Assembly (NCBI GenBank): GCA_035687245.1
Contig: DASRYH010000030.1
Location: 1-20,319, forward strand
Direction: 5' to 3'
Source: DASRYH01 sp035687245
Lineage (GTDB): Bacteria > Actinomycetota > Coriobacteriia > Anaerosomatales > PHET01
Length of the DNA: 20,319 nt
The notes under the pieces were generated by a model that saw only the letters and a list, made by a program, of their open reading frames with translations, searched no databases and was not told the origin of the DNA. The first letter of the stretch is position 1; each line of letters opens with the position of its first letter. Position numbers and translations under genes: made by a program. Positions 1-7,938 of this stretch are shown here, in pieces.

Positions 1-150
1 GTCCGGGGCCACCGCCAACGAGTGCGTCCCCCCGCCTGCAACTTGAAGGGGCGCAGTCGATGCGGCGGCCACTGGCGGCAAGCAGACGTCGCCCACGCTA
101 ACGAGTAGCAATGCGACGGCAAGCCATCCTGAGCCGAGAGATTTGAGCAT
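1..150 (-). CDS. Secreted RCC1-repeat protein, N-terminal fragment
   Basis: This is the 5' end of a minus-strand gene that runs out of the window on the left; 50 codons are visible from the ATG at 148-150. The translation opens with MLKSLGSGWLAVALLLVSVG and continues to a small-residue PVAAAS stretch, a typical Sec signal peptide with cleavage near residue 31. It then enters VAGGGTHSLAVAPD, the start of an RCC1/beta-propeller repeat, whose usual form is a Gly-rich turn followed by HSLAL and a D-G turn. Such proteins are exported and often act in surface binding; the specific role cannot be told from 50 residues. The ribosome binding site is weak, and an in-frame TTG nine codons upstream is an alternative start. 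The window edge, not a mutation, causes the truncation. Confidence 0.6.
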   Translation of the reverse strand, partial: MLKSLGSGWLAVALLLVSVGDVCLPPVAAASTAPLQVAGGGTHSLAVAPD

Positions 151-385
151 GCCTACGAGGGACCTCGGGCACGCCAAGTTCGCGGGAAGCAAGCGATTCA
201 ACAGGGGTTCCCCTCAGGTCAGCAATGGTGACCGATTGGTCACGCAACGTTCTCCATTCTCTTTGCGCTTCGCAATCTCGTCAAGGCCCATTCGAGGGTT
301 CTGAGCTGCGGAAACTCGGCATGTCGCCGCCTGCGCGCGAGCGTGCTGAGGCCTGCGGTGCTATCGGTTGCCAATAGCGTACGCT
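151..385. other. Intergenic region between two minus-strand genes
   Basis: No convincing coding frame is seen in these 235 bases. The region should hold the promoter of the RCC1-type gene and the 3' end of the ATPase transcript. It contains a perfect 6-bp inverted repeat, GTGACC-GATT-GGTCAC, at 228-243 and a shorter AGGGG-TT-CCCCT at 203-214. Either could be an operator, but nothing ties them to a named regulator. Confidence 0.4.
360..378 (-). terminator. Weak hairpin after the AAA+ gene
   Basis: GCTAT and ATAGC arms enclose a GG/CC inner stem with one mismatch, beginning 8 nt past the TAG stop of the minus-strand ATPase gene. There is no clear U-tract, so it is only a possible transcript end. 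Confidence 0.25.
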
Positions 386-2182
386 CTAGTTCGGCAGCCC
401 CGCGAAGAAGCCGCCTTCATCCACCCAGTCGACCGCGAGGCTCACAAGCCTGCCACCCTCGAGCCGCGGCGCGACCATAACGAGACCGCTCCCCGCTTCG
501 GGATGCTCGGCTAGCCAGCGCGCGAGCGGCGAGGCGACCAGAGCACGGACGACGGACTGCACGCCGCGCGCGCCCTTCTCCACCGAGACGCCCACGGCCG
601 AAAGTGCATTCGGCAGAGCGTCAGACCAGACGATCTGGAGTGCGCGTTCGACCAGACCGGGCATCGCGTTTAGGCGGTCGAGTTCGCGAGACACGATTGC
701 CGCCCCCGCCTGCTCGCTGAGCGGCTTGAAGACGAGCGTCCTGGTCATACGCGCCCGGAACTCCGGAGAGAACGCGTCGGCGATGTCGGCGAGGACGAGG
801 CCGGTCGTCTTTGATTCGGGCAGCCTCAGCGACCACCGCCTGCCCCCGACATTGGTCGTGAGTAGCACGACGTAGTGGTCGAGCCGAAGCGTGCGACCAT
901 CCACGCTCGTGAGCCGTCCCTCCCCTAATGCGGACAGAAACGTGAGGAGCACCGCTGGGTTGGCCTTCTCCACCTCGTCCAGAAGCAGCACGCCTGCCGG
1001 ACGACTCGCCAGCCGAGAGAAGACCGAGCCCGCGTCCTCGGTCAGCAACCGTCTGGCCGAGTACGGGTCGGAGTACTCCGCCATGTCGACTCGAACAACG
1101 TTGTCCGCCGAGCCGGTGAACTCCTCGGCCACAGCGAGCGCAAGGCTCGTCTTCCCGCAGCCAGTCGGCCCGGCTGCCAGGAAGGCCGCAACGGGACGGT
1201 CGGCTTCGACCATGCCTGCCGAATAGCGGCACAGCGCGTCCGCCATCGCTTCGACCGCCGCTTCCTGTCCGAACACCGACGCGCCGACGCGCGCCGCAAT
1301 CTCGCCGAAAGTGGGCGCGACGGCCGCGCCTGCGTAACACGGTCTCACGCCCAGCTCATGGGCTACGGCTGTCCTCAACGACGCGGGCCCAATCTCACCC
1401 TCGCGTGCGGCCGCACCGCGCGCGAGCTTGGCGAACCCGGCAAGTGGTGTGGCCGAAGGGAAGTACCTGCGGGCGAGTTCGAGCCCGGATTCGAGCGCGC
1501 CGCCCTGCACGACCGCGCCGCGAGAGCGTAGATACTCCAGCCGAAGCTGTGCGATCTGTCGCGTCTCTGCCTCGTCGGGAGACGGAACGTCGACGACCAA
1601 GAACCGGCTGTGAAGCCGTTCGTTCTCGCCGCGAAGCAGCTGTTCGCCGGCGGGGGTGGTCGCCGCGAGTACCCTCAGACCGCGATCGACGAAGGGCACG
1701 AGCAGGTTCGCCACATCAGAATGCGGGTCCGATGAGGCCGCTCCAGCGCCTAGACAGCTCTCGATCGGGTCGATGAACAAGATGGCGGGCCTGTCGATGG
1801 CCTTCTTGAGAACCCACGCCATCTTGTTCTCGAGGTCGTGGCAGAACTGACAGTCCTCAATGAACTTGGACCCGTTGGTCTCGACGATCAGTGGCGCGGC
1901 GATGGGGCGTGACTCCACAAGCGCGAGTTGACCCGGCAGCGACGGGATGATGCGCTGCCAATCTGCGAGCGGCAGGCTCCGAGCGAGCTCGGTCTTGCCC
2001 ACACCGGAGGGCCCTCTGAGCAGCACGTTGGTGCCGGATTGCAGCAGCGAGACCACGTGTTGCGCGAGTTCACGCCGCACGAACAGAGCGCTGTCGCCCG
2101 AGCGCCTAGCACCAAGATCGGTACCCAGCGTCTCAAGAGACGACTTCGTTTGGATACGGTGAGCGGCGACGGATTCGAGCAT
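386..2182 (-). CDS. Double AAA+ ATPase, ClpA/ClpB-like, compact form
   Basis: 598 aa with two AAA+ modules. Module 1 has Walker A GPSGVGKTE at about residues 57-65, a Walker-B-like strand ILFIDPIES at 134-142 and a sensor-like LAATTP at 172-177. Module 2 has Walker A GPTGCGKTS at 338-346, Walker B VLLLDEVEKA at 398-407, sensor 1 LLTTN at 440-444 and FSPEFRARMTRTLVFKPL, the arginine-finger region of Clp/Hsp100 proteins. Family members are hexameric unfoldases that thread proteins using ATP. This one lacks the Clp N-domain and the ClpB M-domain coiled coil, so it is much shorter than the roughly 750-860 aa of ClpA/ClpB. In module 1 the usual DE of Walker B reads DP, hinting at weakened hydrolysis. 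It lies downstream of purB on the same strand with a 124-bp gap. The ATG is preceded only by a weak GGGA. The partner protease or substrate is unknown. Confidence 0.75.
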   Translation of the reverse strand: MLESVAAHRIQTKSSLETLGTDLGARRSGDSALFVRRELAQHVVSLLQSGTNVLLRGPSGVGKTELARSLPLADWQRIIPSLPGQLALVESRPIAAPLIVETNGSKFIEDCQFCHDLENKMAWVLKKAIDRPAILFIDPIESCLGAGAASSDPHSDVANLLVPFVDRGLRVLAATTPAGEQLLRGENERLHSRFLVVDVPSPDEAETRQIAQLRLEYLRSRGAVVQGGALESGLELARRYFPSATPLAGFAKLARGAAAREGEIGPASLRTAVAHELGVRPCYAGAAVAPTFGEIAARVGASVFGQEAAVEAMADALCRYSAGMVEADRPVAAFLAAGPTGCGKTSLALAVAEEFTGSADNVVRVDMAEYSDPYSARRLLTEDAGSVFSRLASRPAGVLLLDEVEKANPAVLLTFLSALGEGRLTSVDGRTLRLDHYVVLLTTNVGGRRWSLRLPESKTTGLVLADIADAFSPEFRARMTRTLVFKPLSEQAGAAIVSRELDRLNAMPGLVERALQIVWSDALPNALSAVGVSVEKGARGVQSVVRALVASPLARWLAEHPEAGSGLVMVAPRLEGGRLVSLAVDWVDEGGFFAGLPN

Positions 2183-2306
2183 TGGCGAGTCCCGGTTTCA
2201 GAGGGTGACGCCAACCTAGCATCGAATGCGTGTTCGGTTATCCACAGAGCGACGAATGGGCGCAGATTGCGGATGGGGACGCTCAATATGGGCGATGAGC
2301 GGAAGC

Positions 2307-3620
2307 CTAGAACCCGCAGCCCTCGAGCCGCTCGAACAACACGTCCTTGCGCGCAAGAAACGCCCACGGGTCGAAGATCGCGTCCAGCTGTTCGCTTGTG
2401 AGCGGGCAGTCCGCGTCGTCTGCGAGCATCTCGCGGTAGCTACGCCCGTGGCGCGCGTTCTGGATGTCGTCCCAGACCACCATCGCGTTGGCCTGCACGA
2501 TCGCGTACGCGTCCTCGCGCAGCATGCCGGTGTCGACGAGCGCGAGCAGCACTCGCGAGCTGTAGATGAGACCGCGGGTGGCTTCGAGGTTGAACATCAT
2601 GCGCTCGGGATAGAGCACCATGCCGTCGAGAATCCACTCGAGCTTGCTCAGGATGTAGTCGAGTCCGATGGTCGAGTCGGCGAGCACCACGCGCTCTGCC
2701 GAAGAGTGGCTGATGTCGCGCTCGTGCCACAGCGCAACGTTGTCGAAGCCCACCTGCGCGTTCGCCTTGATGACGCGCGCGAGTCCGCAGACGCGCTCAG
2801 CGGTGATCGGGTTGCGCTTGTGCGGCATTGCCGACGAGCCCTTCTGGCCCTTGGCGAAAGGCTCTTCTGCCTCAAGCGTGTCGGACTTCTGGAGCGCACG
2901 GACCTCGGTTGCGATCTCCTCGGCGGTGGCGGCGACGGTCGCGAGCACAGCAAGGAACTGCGCGTGGCGGTCGCGCGGGATGACCTGGGTCGAGAGCGGC
3001 TCCGGAATCAGGCCGAGCTTCTCGCACACGTACTGCTCGACGAACGGATCGATGTTGCTGTAGCTGCCCACGGCGCCGGAGATGGCGCCCACGGCGACGT
3101 TCTCGCGGGTGCGCAGCAGGCGCTGCTCGGCGCGCTTCATCGCCCACGCCCAGCGGCCGAACTTCATGCCCATCGTCATCGGCTCGGCGTGAATGCCGTG
3201 AGTGCGACCGACGCACAGCAGGTCGCGCGTCTCGAACGCGCGGCGCTTGCAGATCTCGCCGATTCGGCGGACGTCGGCGATGAGGATGTCGATCGCCTGT
3301 GTCATCTGGTAGCACAGCGCCGTGTCGCCCAGATCCGAGCTGGTCATGCCGTAGTGGACCCATTTGCTCGGCTCGCCGATGTGCTCGGCCATGTTGGTGA
3401 GGAAGGCGATGACGTCGTGGTTCGTGACGGCCTCAAGCTCGTCGATCCGCTCGACTTCAAACGCCGCAAGCTGCCGAATGGTCACAGCATCCTCGCGCGG
3501 AATCACGCCGAGTTCTGCCTGCGCCTCGCACGCGAGAACCTCGATCTCCTTCCAGATCTCGAACTTGTTCTCGAGCTCCCAGATGGCGGCCATCTCGGGA
3601 CGGGAATAGCGAGGGATCAT
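2307..3620 (-). CDS. purB: Adenylosuccinate lyase
   Basis: 437 aa, normal length for bacterial PurB of the fumarase/aspartase superfamily. The enzyme releases fumarate twice in purine synthesis: from SAICAR to give AICAR, and from adenylosuccinate to give AMP. Visible landmarks are TSSDLGDT at 93-100, the catalytic-histidine region GRTHGIHAEP at 138-147, and the superfamily signature GSSAMPHKRNP at 261-271, on the flexible loop that carries the catalytic serine. The start at 3618-3620 is supported by GGAGG (minus-strand complement of 3630-3634), 9 nt upstream. It is a cytoplasmic, presumably essential core gene and marks the left border of the accessory island that follows. A long open frame on the opposite strand is only a GC-rich shadow of this gene. 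Confidence 0.97.
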   Translation of the reverse strand: MIPRYSRPEMAAIWELENKFEIWKEIEVLACEAQAELGVIPREDAVTIRQLAAFEVERIDELEAVTNHDVIAFLTNMAEHIGEPSKWVHYGMTSSDLGDTALCYQMTQAIDILIADVRRIGEICKRRAFETRDLLCVGRTHGIHAEPMTMGMKFGRWAWAMKRAEQRLLRTRENVAVGAISGAVGSYSNIDPFVEQYVCEKLGLIPEPLSTQVIPRDRHAQFLAVLATVAATAEEIATEVRALQKSDTLEAEEPFAKGQKGSSAMPHKRNPITAERVCGLARVIKANAQVGFDNVALWHERDISHSSAERVVLADSTIGLDYILSKLEWILDGMVLYPERMMFNLEATRGLIYSSRVLLALVDTGMLREDAYAIVQANAMVVWDDIQNARHGRSYREMLADDADCPLTSEQLDAIFDPWAFLARKDVLFERLEGCGF

Positions 3621-3695
3621 GGGACGAGACCTCCGGGTCGGCGTGCGCTCAGAAGCGCGCGAGCGGGTGCGGGGTCATTGTAGCGGAGCCGCTGC

Positions 3696-4781
3696 TTACA
3701 TCTCGTGCAGGCCCCGGAATACGTCTGCGTGTAGGCCCGCATGGACTTGCAGCAGCTTAGCCAACCGCTTCAGCAGAACGAGCGCGTCAAGGCTGAAGTG
3801 CGAGCCGAGCTGTGTCTCGAGGTCCTCTGCACCCGCAAACAGATGAAGGGTCGCAGCCTCCGCATGAAGCAACATCTTGCACGCGCTCCCCGAATGGCCA
3901 ACCGTCTTGTTCACAATCTCAACGAGTTCGTCGAAATAGGCTGGTTCCAGCTGCACATCGTCACTGACTAGCATCGCTGAGCGCCGCACTTCGTTGAGCA
4001 TCTCAATGATCTGTTTGCGTTCTCGAAGGGCAACTGGGCCGCCGAACAAGTAGCTCTTCGAACAACCCATTACGTCGGTCCCTCCGCGAGTCAGCACCTC
4101 GCTTGCGACGCGCAGTACGGACAACGTCAGCCGCTGCAACGCGACAAAACACAGATAAGCATCTCGCTCATCGGCGGCGTCCAGCCGGCTAGAGATTGCT
4201 CGCATGTGTTCAAGAACCGATTGCGTGTTGCGATACTCATCCAGCATCCAGTACAGATACTGGAGGTAGTGATACGCCTTCTTCTTTTCAAGTTGCTCTT
4301 GAGTTGGCCGTCGGCCGGCAGGCACCTCGATGCCCCACAGCGCCTGAAGGCGCCGATAGTTCGCTTCAGCGGAAGCCGGCAGCGACTCCTGAACTCCGAG
4401 GCCCTGCTCCAACACCGCCAAGCCGGGTTCGTCAAGCACTCGTACTCCGAGCTTCGGGGCAAGGGCCTTGGCTTGGCCGCGAACGCGGGTCTTAACCAGC
4501 GTCCCGGAGTCCGCGCCGAAGAAATCCATCACTCCGCGTATCCAGAAGAGACGATTGGATTCTGACTCCTTGCCTGACTTGCAGTCGGCGATCGCGACTT
4601 GCTGACGAAGATCTGGCTCAAAGCGGATGCCTAAGACATCGATGTCAGTGAGCGCGGTTCTCTTCAGTGATCTCCTTGATTCATCGTACTCATAGTCAGA
4701 GAGCTCCACTTCAACGGGGCATGCGTATCCCTGCAGCCTCATCACTCGCTGCATTCTCAGCTTCAGCACCAGATCCTTCAC
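3696..4781 (-). CDS. PD-(D/E)XK nuclease-like protein, second gene of accessory operon
   Basis: 361 aa; no named family recognised. The N-terminal third looks like a restriction-endonuclease fold: an opening helix (LRMQRVMRLQGY), then TALTDIDVLGIRF with Asp46/Asp48, then QQVAIADCKSGK with Asp66-Cys67-Lys68. That is the D...(D/E)-X-K spacing and strand pattern of PD-(D/E)XK nucleases, followed by an amphipathic SNRLFWIRGVMDFFGA helix. The remaining 200 or so residues look all-helical, with no membrane segment or signal peptide, and may be a binding or regulatory domain. Its ATG overlaps the stop of the upstream gene by 4 nt (ATGA, 4778-4781), so the two are almost certainly co-translated. A role in DNA cleavage for defence is inferred from the motif and from the divergent Lamassu-like operon. 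GC content is lower than in flanking genes. Confidence 0.6.
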   Translation of the reverse strand: MKDLVLKLRMQRVMRLQGYACPVEVELSDYEYDESRRSLKRTALTDIDVLGIRFEPDLRQQVAIADCKSGKESESNRLFWIRGVMDFFGADSGTLVKTRVRGQAKALAPKLGVRVLDEPGLAVLEQGLGVQESLPASAEANYRRLQALWGIEVPAGRRPTQEQLEKKKAYHYLQYLYWMLDEYRNTQSVLEHMRAISSRLDAADERDAYLCFVALQRLTLSVLRVASEVLTRGGTDVMGCSKSYLFGGPVALRERKQIIEMLNEVRRSAMLVSDDVQLEPAYFDELVEIVNKTVGHSGSACKMLLHAEAATLHLFAGAEDLETQLGSHFSLDALVLLKRLAKLLQVHAGLHADVFRGLHEM

Positions 4782-6043
4782 GAGACAACACCCCTCGCAA
4801 GCAACGAGATTCGATCCAAGACCTCGGCATTCACTCCCGCTATGCCTTCAGCAGTGGCGCGCATTCGAGTTCGAGTAGGCAGGGCATCGGAGTAGCTTCC
4901 GGGAACCGAAAGCATCTCGCTTGAGTCCACTTCAAGACGCGATCCGGTTGTCTGTCCGCTCTTCAGCAGGTCTATCGCTATTCTCATCGCGTGTCGGTTC
5001 TCTTCGCTATCTATTAGATGAAAGTAGTCGAACCCGGAGCGATCTGAGGGCGTAACGAAACCTACTTGCTTCTTGATTAGGAGCGCGTACTGAACCCGAA
5101 AGTCGGGACGAGGCGTCTTAAACTTCTTGGCTTCAAGCAGCACTTCGAGAATGCGATGGGGATAGAGAATCGGTCGGGTCCCAGCATAGTGTTGCCCATA
5201 ACGGACGCACGCCAAGATTGCGCGCGCCTTCTCGAGCACAACGCGCTGCTCCCGGGTCAGGCCACCCCTCGGCGTGAACAGGAATGTCCTCCTCGCGTTC
5301 AACGCGTCGCAGATTTGAACAGGGCATATGGCACCAAGCATGACGAGGCGAAGCAGCGAATCTTGGTCGCTAACACGAAGCGCTTCCAATGGCACACCCT
5401 GTTGGGCCCGGACCTCTTCTAACACCTTGCTTACTAGCGCGGGGTCACCCTCATCGTAGAGCCGCGCCACGATCTCGGGGCTCTCCTCGATCGTCAAGGG
5501 CGAGTAGACAATCTGTCGTTCGTCGTCATGGAACGATTCCAGAACTGCCGCGTTCTTGCCTACCGTGAGGACCTTCTCCGCGAGATCGTCATCGCCGAGG
5601 TCATCTACAAGCTGGCTCTTCTCATGAGGGAACCGGGCGACTCGATCGAGCGCGTCGATTGCTCCCTGCTCCATCTCAGAGGGGCCAAGATCATTCCATC
5701 GTTTGCCCAGGTCGTCGTAGATGCTTCTGAGCTCGGGGATACGAAGTTCAAGCCGCGAAGGACGGTCGGTGCTACCCACTACCGTCGCAAAATCCAGCTC
5801 CTGGAGCTCGCGGAGCACGACCGGCAGTTCGGTTGATCGAATGCCGAGATCCGCGGCCAAATACGTCAGGGCATCAATGTCTGTGACTTGATTCAGCCCT
5901 TTGAGATGGCTCGCCAGTGTGCCAGCCTTCCCCACCTTCAGCGTTGTAGCGAGAGAGGTCTCAGTGAAGGCGTCAATAGCTACATCTTTGAGCCCCTCGT
6001 GATACTCCTGTGACCGCAATCCAATTGATTTCGCGTCAACCAT
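4778..6043 (-). CDS. Unknown protein with winged-helix-like N-terminus, first gene of accessory operon
   Basis: 421 aa, not recognised. The start at 6041-6043 has a good AGGGGGA ribosome binding site a few bases upstream. Residues about 53-104 (DALTYLAADLGIRSTELPVV, then a helix ELQELDF and a short beta hairpin) resemble a winged helix-turn-helix. The rest is mixed charged helical sequence without Walker motifs, cysteine clusters, membrane segments or signal peptide. An earlier GKAGTLASHLKGL segment superficially resembles a P-loop but lacks the GK[ST] ending. It is the leading cistron before the PD-(D/E)XK-like gene, overlapping it by 4 nt, so the two products probably form a complex, with this one perhaps the sensor or DNA-binding subunit. 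Its start lies 240 bp from the divergent Lamassu-like operon. Function is inferred from context only. Confidence 0.6.
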   Translation of the reverse strand: MVDAKSIGLRSQEYHEGLKDVAIDAFTETSLATTLKVGKAGTLASHLKGLNQVTDIDALTYLAADLGIRSTELPVVLRELQELDFATVVGSTDRPSRLELRIPELRSIYDDLGKRWNDLGPSEMEQGAIDALDRVARFPHEKSQLVDDLGDDDLAEKVLTVGKNAAVLESFHDDERQIVYSPLTIEESPEIVARLYDEGDPALVSKVLEEVRAQQGVPLEALRVSDQDSLLRLVMLGAICPVQICDALNARRTFLFTPRGGLTREQRVVLEKARAILACVRYGQHYAGTRPILYPHRILEVLLEAKKFKTPRPDFRVQYALLIKKQVGFVTPSDRSGFDYFHLIDSEENRHAMRIAIDLLKSGQTTGSRLEVDSSEMLSVPGSYSDALPTRTRMRATAEGIAGVNAEVLDRISLLARGVVS

Positions 6044-6283
6044 GTTTCCCCCTGGAAATCCGTGACAAGCAGACTATCTCACACCGCCAGTATTGAAGCG
6101 CGTGAATGCGAGCCACAAGGCTAGGTGTCACCGGCACTGGCTCCATTACGCGCAATGACAGCGCAGAGTCCAGGACCGGCATGTGGACGTTATTCCGGTG
6201 GCACCACGTTCGGTCATAGGAACGCGCTAACGCACGACGGTTCGGATATGCTAGCGGCAGGCTCATCAGCGGGAGGACGAAGG
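6044..6283. promoter_or_regulatory. Divergent promoter region between two defence-like operons
   Basis: These 240 bases separate the start of the unknown/nuclease operon (minus strand) from that of the Lamassu-like operon (plus strand), so both promoters must lie here unless transcription reads in from further away. A possible plus-strand -10 is TATGCT at 6247-6252, but no good -35 stands 16-18 bp before it. I saw no clear inverted repeat that would mark an operator. A plus-strand frame stays open back to 6125, but it has no ribosome site and no conserved sequence before 6284. Confidence 0.35.
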
Positions 6284-7402
6284 ATGCCGGAGGCGCAATC
6301 TGCTTCTGATTCGGGCGGCGTCGCGGCTCGAAGAGGATTTCGTTTCCAGGATCACTACGCGCTCGGTGTGATGTTGCGATCGGCAGAAGACCCCTTCGTC
6401 ACCGCAGTCGGTCTTGAGATCGATGACGACATATCCGTTACCCGTGTCGTAAGCGGCTCGACACAGCACGAGTACATCCAAGTGAAGACGACGGATGGCC
6501 CCAGCCTGTGGTCGGTTCCTCAGCTCTGTTGTCGAGACGAGGGTCGAGTCGGGACAAGCATTGTAGAGAAGTCACTGGATGCCGACAGAGACATCGAAGA
6601 CCCCAGCCCTGGCTTCCGAATCGTCACAACGCGCGATGTTAACCCTCAGCTGAGGGTCTTGAAGTTGTCCCCTTCCGACGAATTGAGAGCGAGACATCTG
6701 GACCGGATTGAAGCCGATCTCGTGGGGCGAGTTGGACACAGGGTATCGGAGGGCGGCCGTTCGCTAACGGACTGGTGCCACCGCCTCGTGTGGGATGTCC
6801 AGGCAAGCGAGCGAGCGGTTTCTCTGGAGAATCGTGATCTTCTTGCTCGAGCGGCATTGAAGCTGGGCTACACGCTTACTCCTGACCAGCTAGATATCGC
6901 CTACCAGCGTCTGCTTGCGCAGGCCTCCGACCTGGCTTCACGCAATTGCCGAGCAAGTCGAGTTCTCCCGCCGCAACAGATTGTTGACATGGTCGAGGAG
7001 GCGATCGCGATAGCGATTCCACATTCCGGCCCCAGAGCGAATAACCGTCTACGCACCAAGATGGAGGCCGGTGAGATTGACGAGGCGCTGGTCGCGCAGG
7101 CGGAGGAACGTCGGCGTCGGTACCTAGAGGAACGCTATAGGCCAAGGTACGCACCGAGCCGGGGATACGACAGGGCAATCGACGAGATCAACACATGCCT
7201 GTCAGACCTGCTTGATAACTACGTAGCGAGCACGCACCCGCCGTCACCAGGTGAGTTTCATCGCACTTGCAAGGCGTCTCTGCAGGCCCTAATTGAGAGG
7301 CTGCCTGAGGACTGCCGACCGACGTACCCGTTTGCGCTCGGCACCATGTACGAAACGACCAACCGGTGTCTGCATCGCTTTACTCAAGGAGAGCCCGAGT
7401 GA
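6284..7402 (+). CDS. Cap4/DUF4297-like nuclease, LmuA-type effector of a Lamassu-like system
   Basis: 372 aa from the ATG at 6284, chosen because GGGAGG (6271-6276) lies 7 nt upstream and homology-like sequence begins right after it. The N-terminus reads GGVAARRGFRFQDHYAL (11-27), the opening of Cap4/DUF4297-type endonuclease domains. It is followed by GLEIDDDISVTRV with Glu45 and Asp47-49, and EYIQVKTTDG with Gln66 and Lys68. Together these give the E-x-D...Q-x-K form of the PD-(D/E)XK active site. The rest is helical, with an Arg/Glu-rich stretch EERRRRYLEERYRPRY near 280-300. In Lamassu and DdmABC systems such a nuclease is the effector, kept silent by the ATPase until foreign DNA is sensed, and then degrades DNA, causing plasmid loss or abortive infection. 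Its stop overlaps the GTG of the next gene. Subtype assignment is from motifs and gene order only. Confidence 0.75.
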   Translation: MPEAQSASDSGGVAARRGFRFQDHYALGVMLRSAEDPFVTAVGLEIDDDISVTRVVSGSTQHEYIQVKTTDGPSLWSVPQLCCRDEGRVGTSIVEKSLDADRDIEDPSPGFRIVTTRDVNPQLRVLKLSPSDELRARHLDRIEADLVGRVGHRVSEGGRSLTDWCHRLVWDVQASERAVSLENRDLLARAALKLGYTLTPDQLDIAYQRLLAQASDLASRNCRASRVLPPQQIVDMVEEAIAIAIPHSGPRANNRLRTKMEAGEIDEALVAQAEERRRRYLEERYRPRYAPSRGYDRAIDEINTCLSDLLDNYVASTHPPSPGEFHRTCKASLQALIERLPEDCRPTYPFALGTMYETTNRCLHRFTQGEPE

Positions 7403-7938
7403 AGACACTGACTTCAATCGGCCATTTGCACAGAGGAACCCCCGTAACCGCGGATATTGCCGAGCTACATGCGGCTCGGCTGCTACTACTTCTTCGTCAC
7501 GCGGGACGCAGTAATCGGATAGCGGGATTGACCAAGCTCGCCAAGCTAGACTTCTTTGTTCGATACCCCGAGTTCTTCGAGAGGCTGACGCGAACGGGCC
7601 CCTCTGAAAGCGCAGCAGTCGAACCCCCGATGATTCGCTTTCTGTATGGCCCTTGGGACCCTCGCTACTACGAGTTGCTGCCATACCTCGAGGCGCGTGG
7701 GCTCATCACAATCGAAGCCAGCCGAAGCACCTACAACTTCAAGCTCACGCCATTCGGCATCGACATAGCCAACCAGATCAGCGGCGAGGAGTGTTTCTCC
7801 AATCTGGCGGAGTTGACGGCGCAGGTGGGCGCGAGACTCGGCGGGCTGAGGGGCGGGCAGTTGAAGCGGCTCGTCTATCAGACCTTCGAGGAGGAAGTCG
7901 GCGCTCTGCGCCTCAAAGAGGAGATTGCCCATGGATGA
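7399..7938 (+). CDS. ABC-three-component middle component, LmuC-like winged-helix protein
   Basis: 179 aa from the GTG at 7399, which overlaps the upstream TGA (GTGA) and has AAGGAG at 7386-7391, 7 nt upstream. The open frame extends further 5' but that part lies inside the previous gene. The sequence has a helical LTKLAKLDFFVRYPEFFERL block (44-63), then YGPWDPRYYELLPYLEARGL (83-102) and a wing YNFKLTPFGIDIA (112-124). This KLDFF.RYP...YGPWD.RYY pattern with a winged helix matches what I recall of the small middle components encoded between effector and ATPase in ABC-three-component systems. In Lamassu the equivalent protein (LmuC/DdmB) joins nuclease and ATPase in one complex. It has no catalytic motif and no membrane segment. 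Context makes its role more certain than sequence does. Confidence 0.7.
   Translation: MKTLTSIGHLHRGTPVTADIAELHAARLLLLLRHAGRSNRIAGLTKLAKLDFFVRYPEFFERLTRTGPSESAAVEPPMIRFLYGPWDPRYYELLPYLEARGLITIEASRSTYNFKLTPFGIDIANQISGEECFSNLAELTAQVGARLGGLRGGQLKRLVYQTFEEEVGALRLKEEIAHG

Noticed and set aside
2226..3683. 485-codon open frame on the plus strand opposite purB
   Set aside because: It is antisense to a certain purB gene, has no ribosome site, and its Arg/Leu/Val/Asp-rich product is typical of a GC-rich shadow frame.
4778..6043. P-loop in the 421-aa protein (GKAGTLASHLKG region)
   Set aside because: It lacks the GK[ST] core of Walker A, and no Walker B partner is visible.
6125..6283. N-terminal extension of the Cap4-like nuclease
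   Set aside because: The open frame reaches back to 6125, but only the ATG at 6284 has a ribosome site at proper spacing, and the extension lacks conserved-looking sequence.
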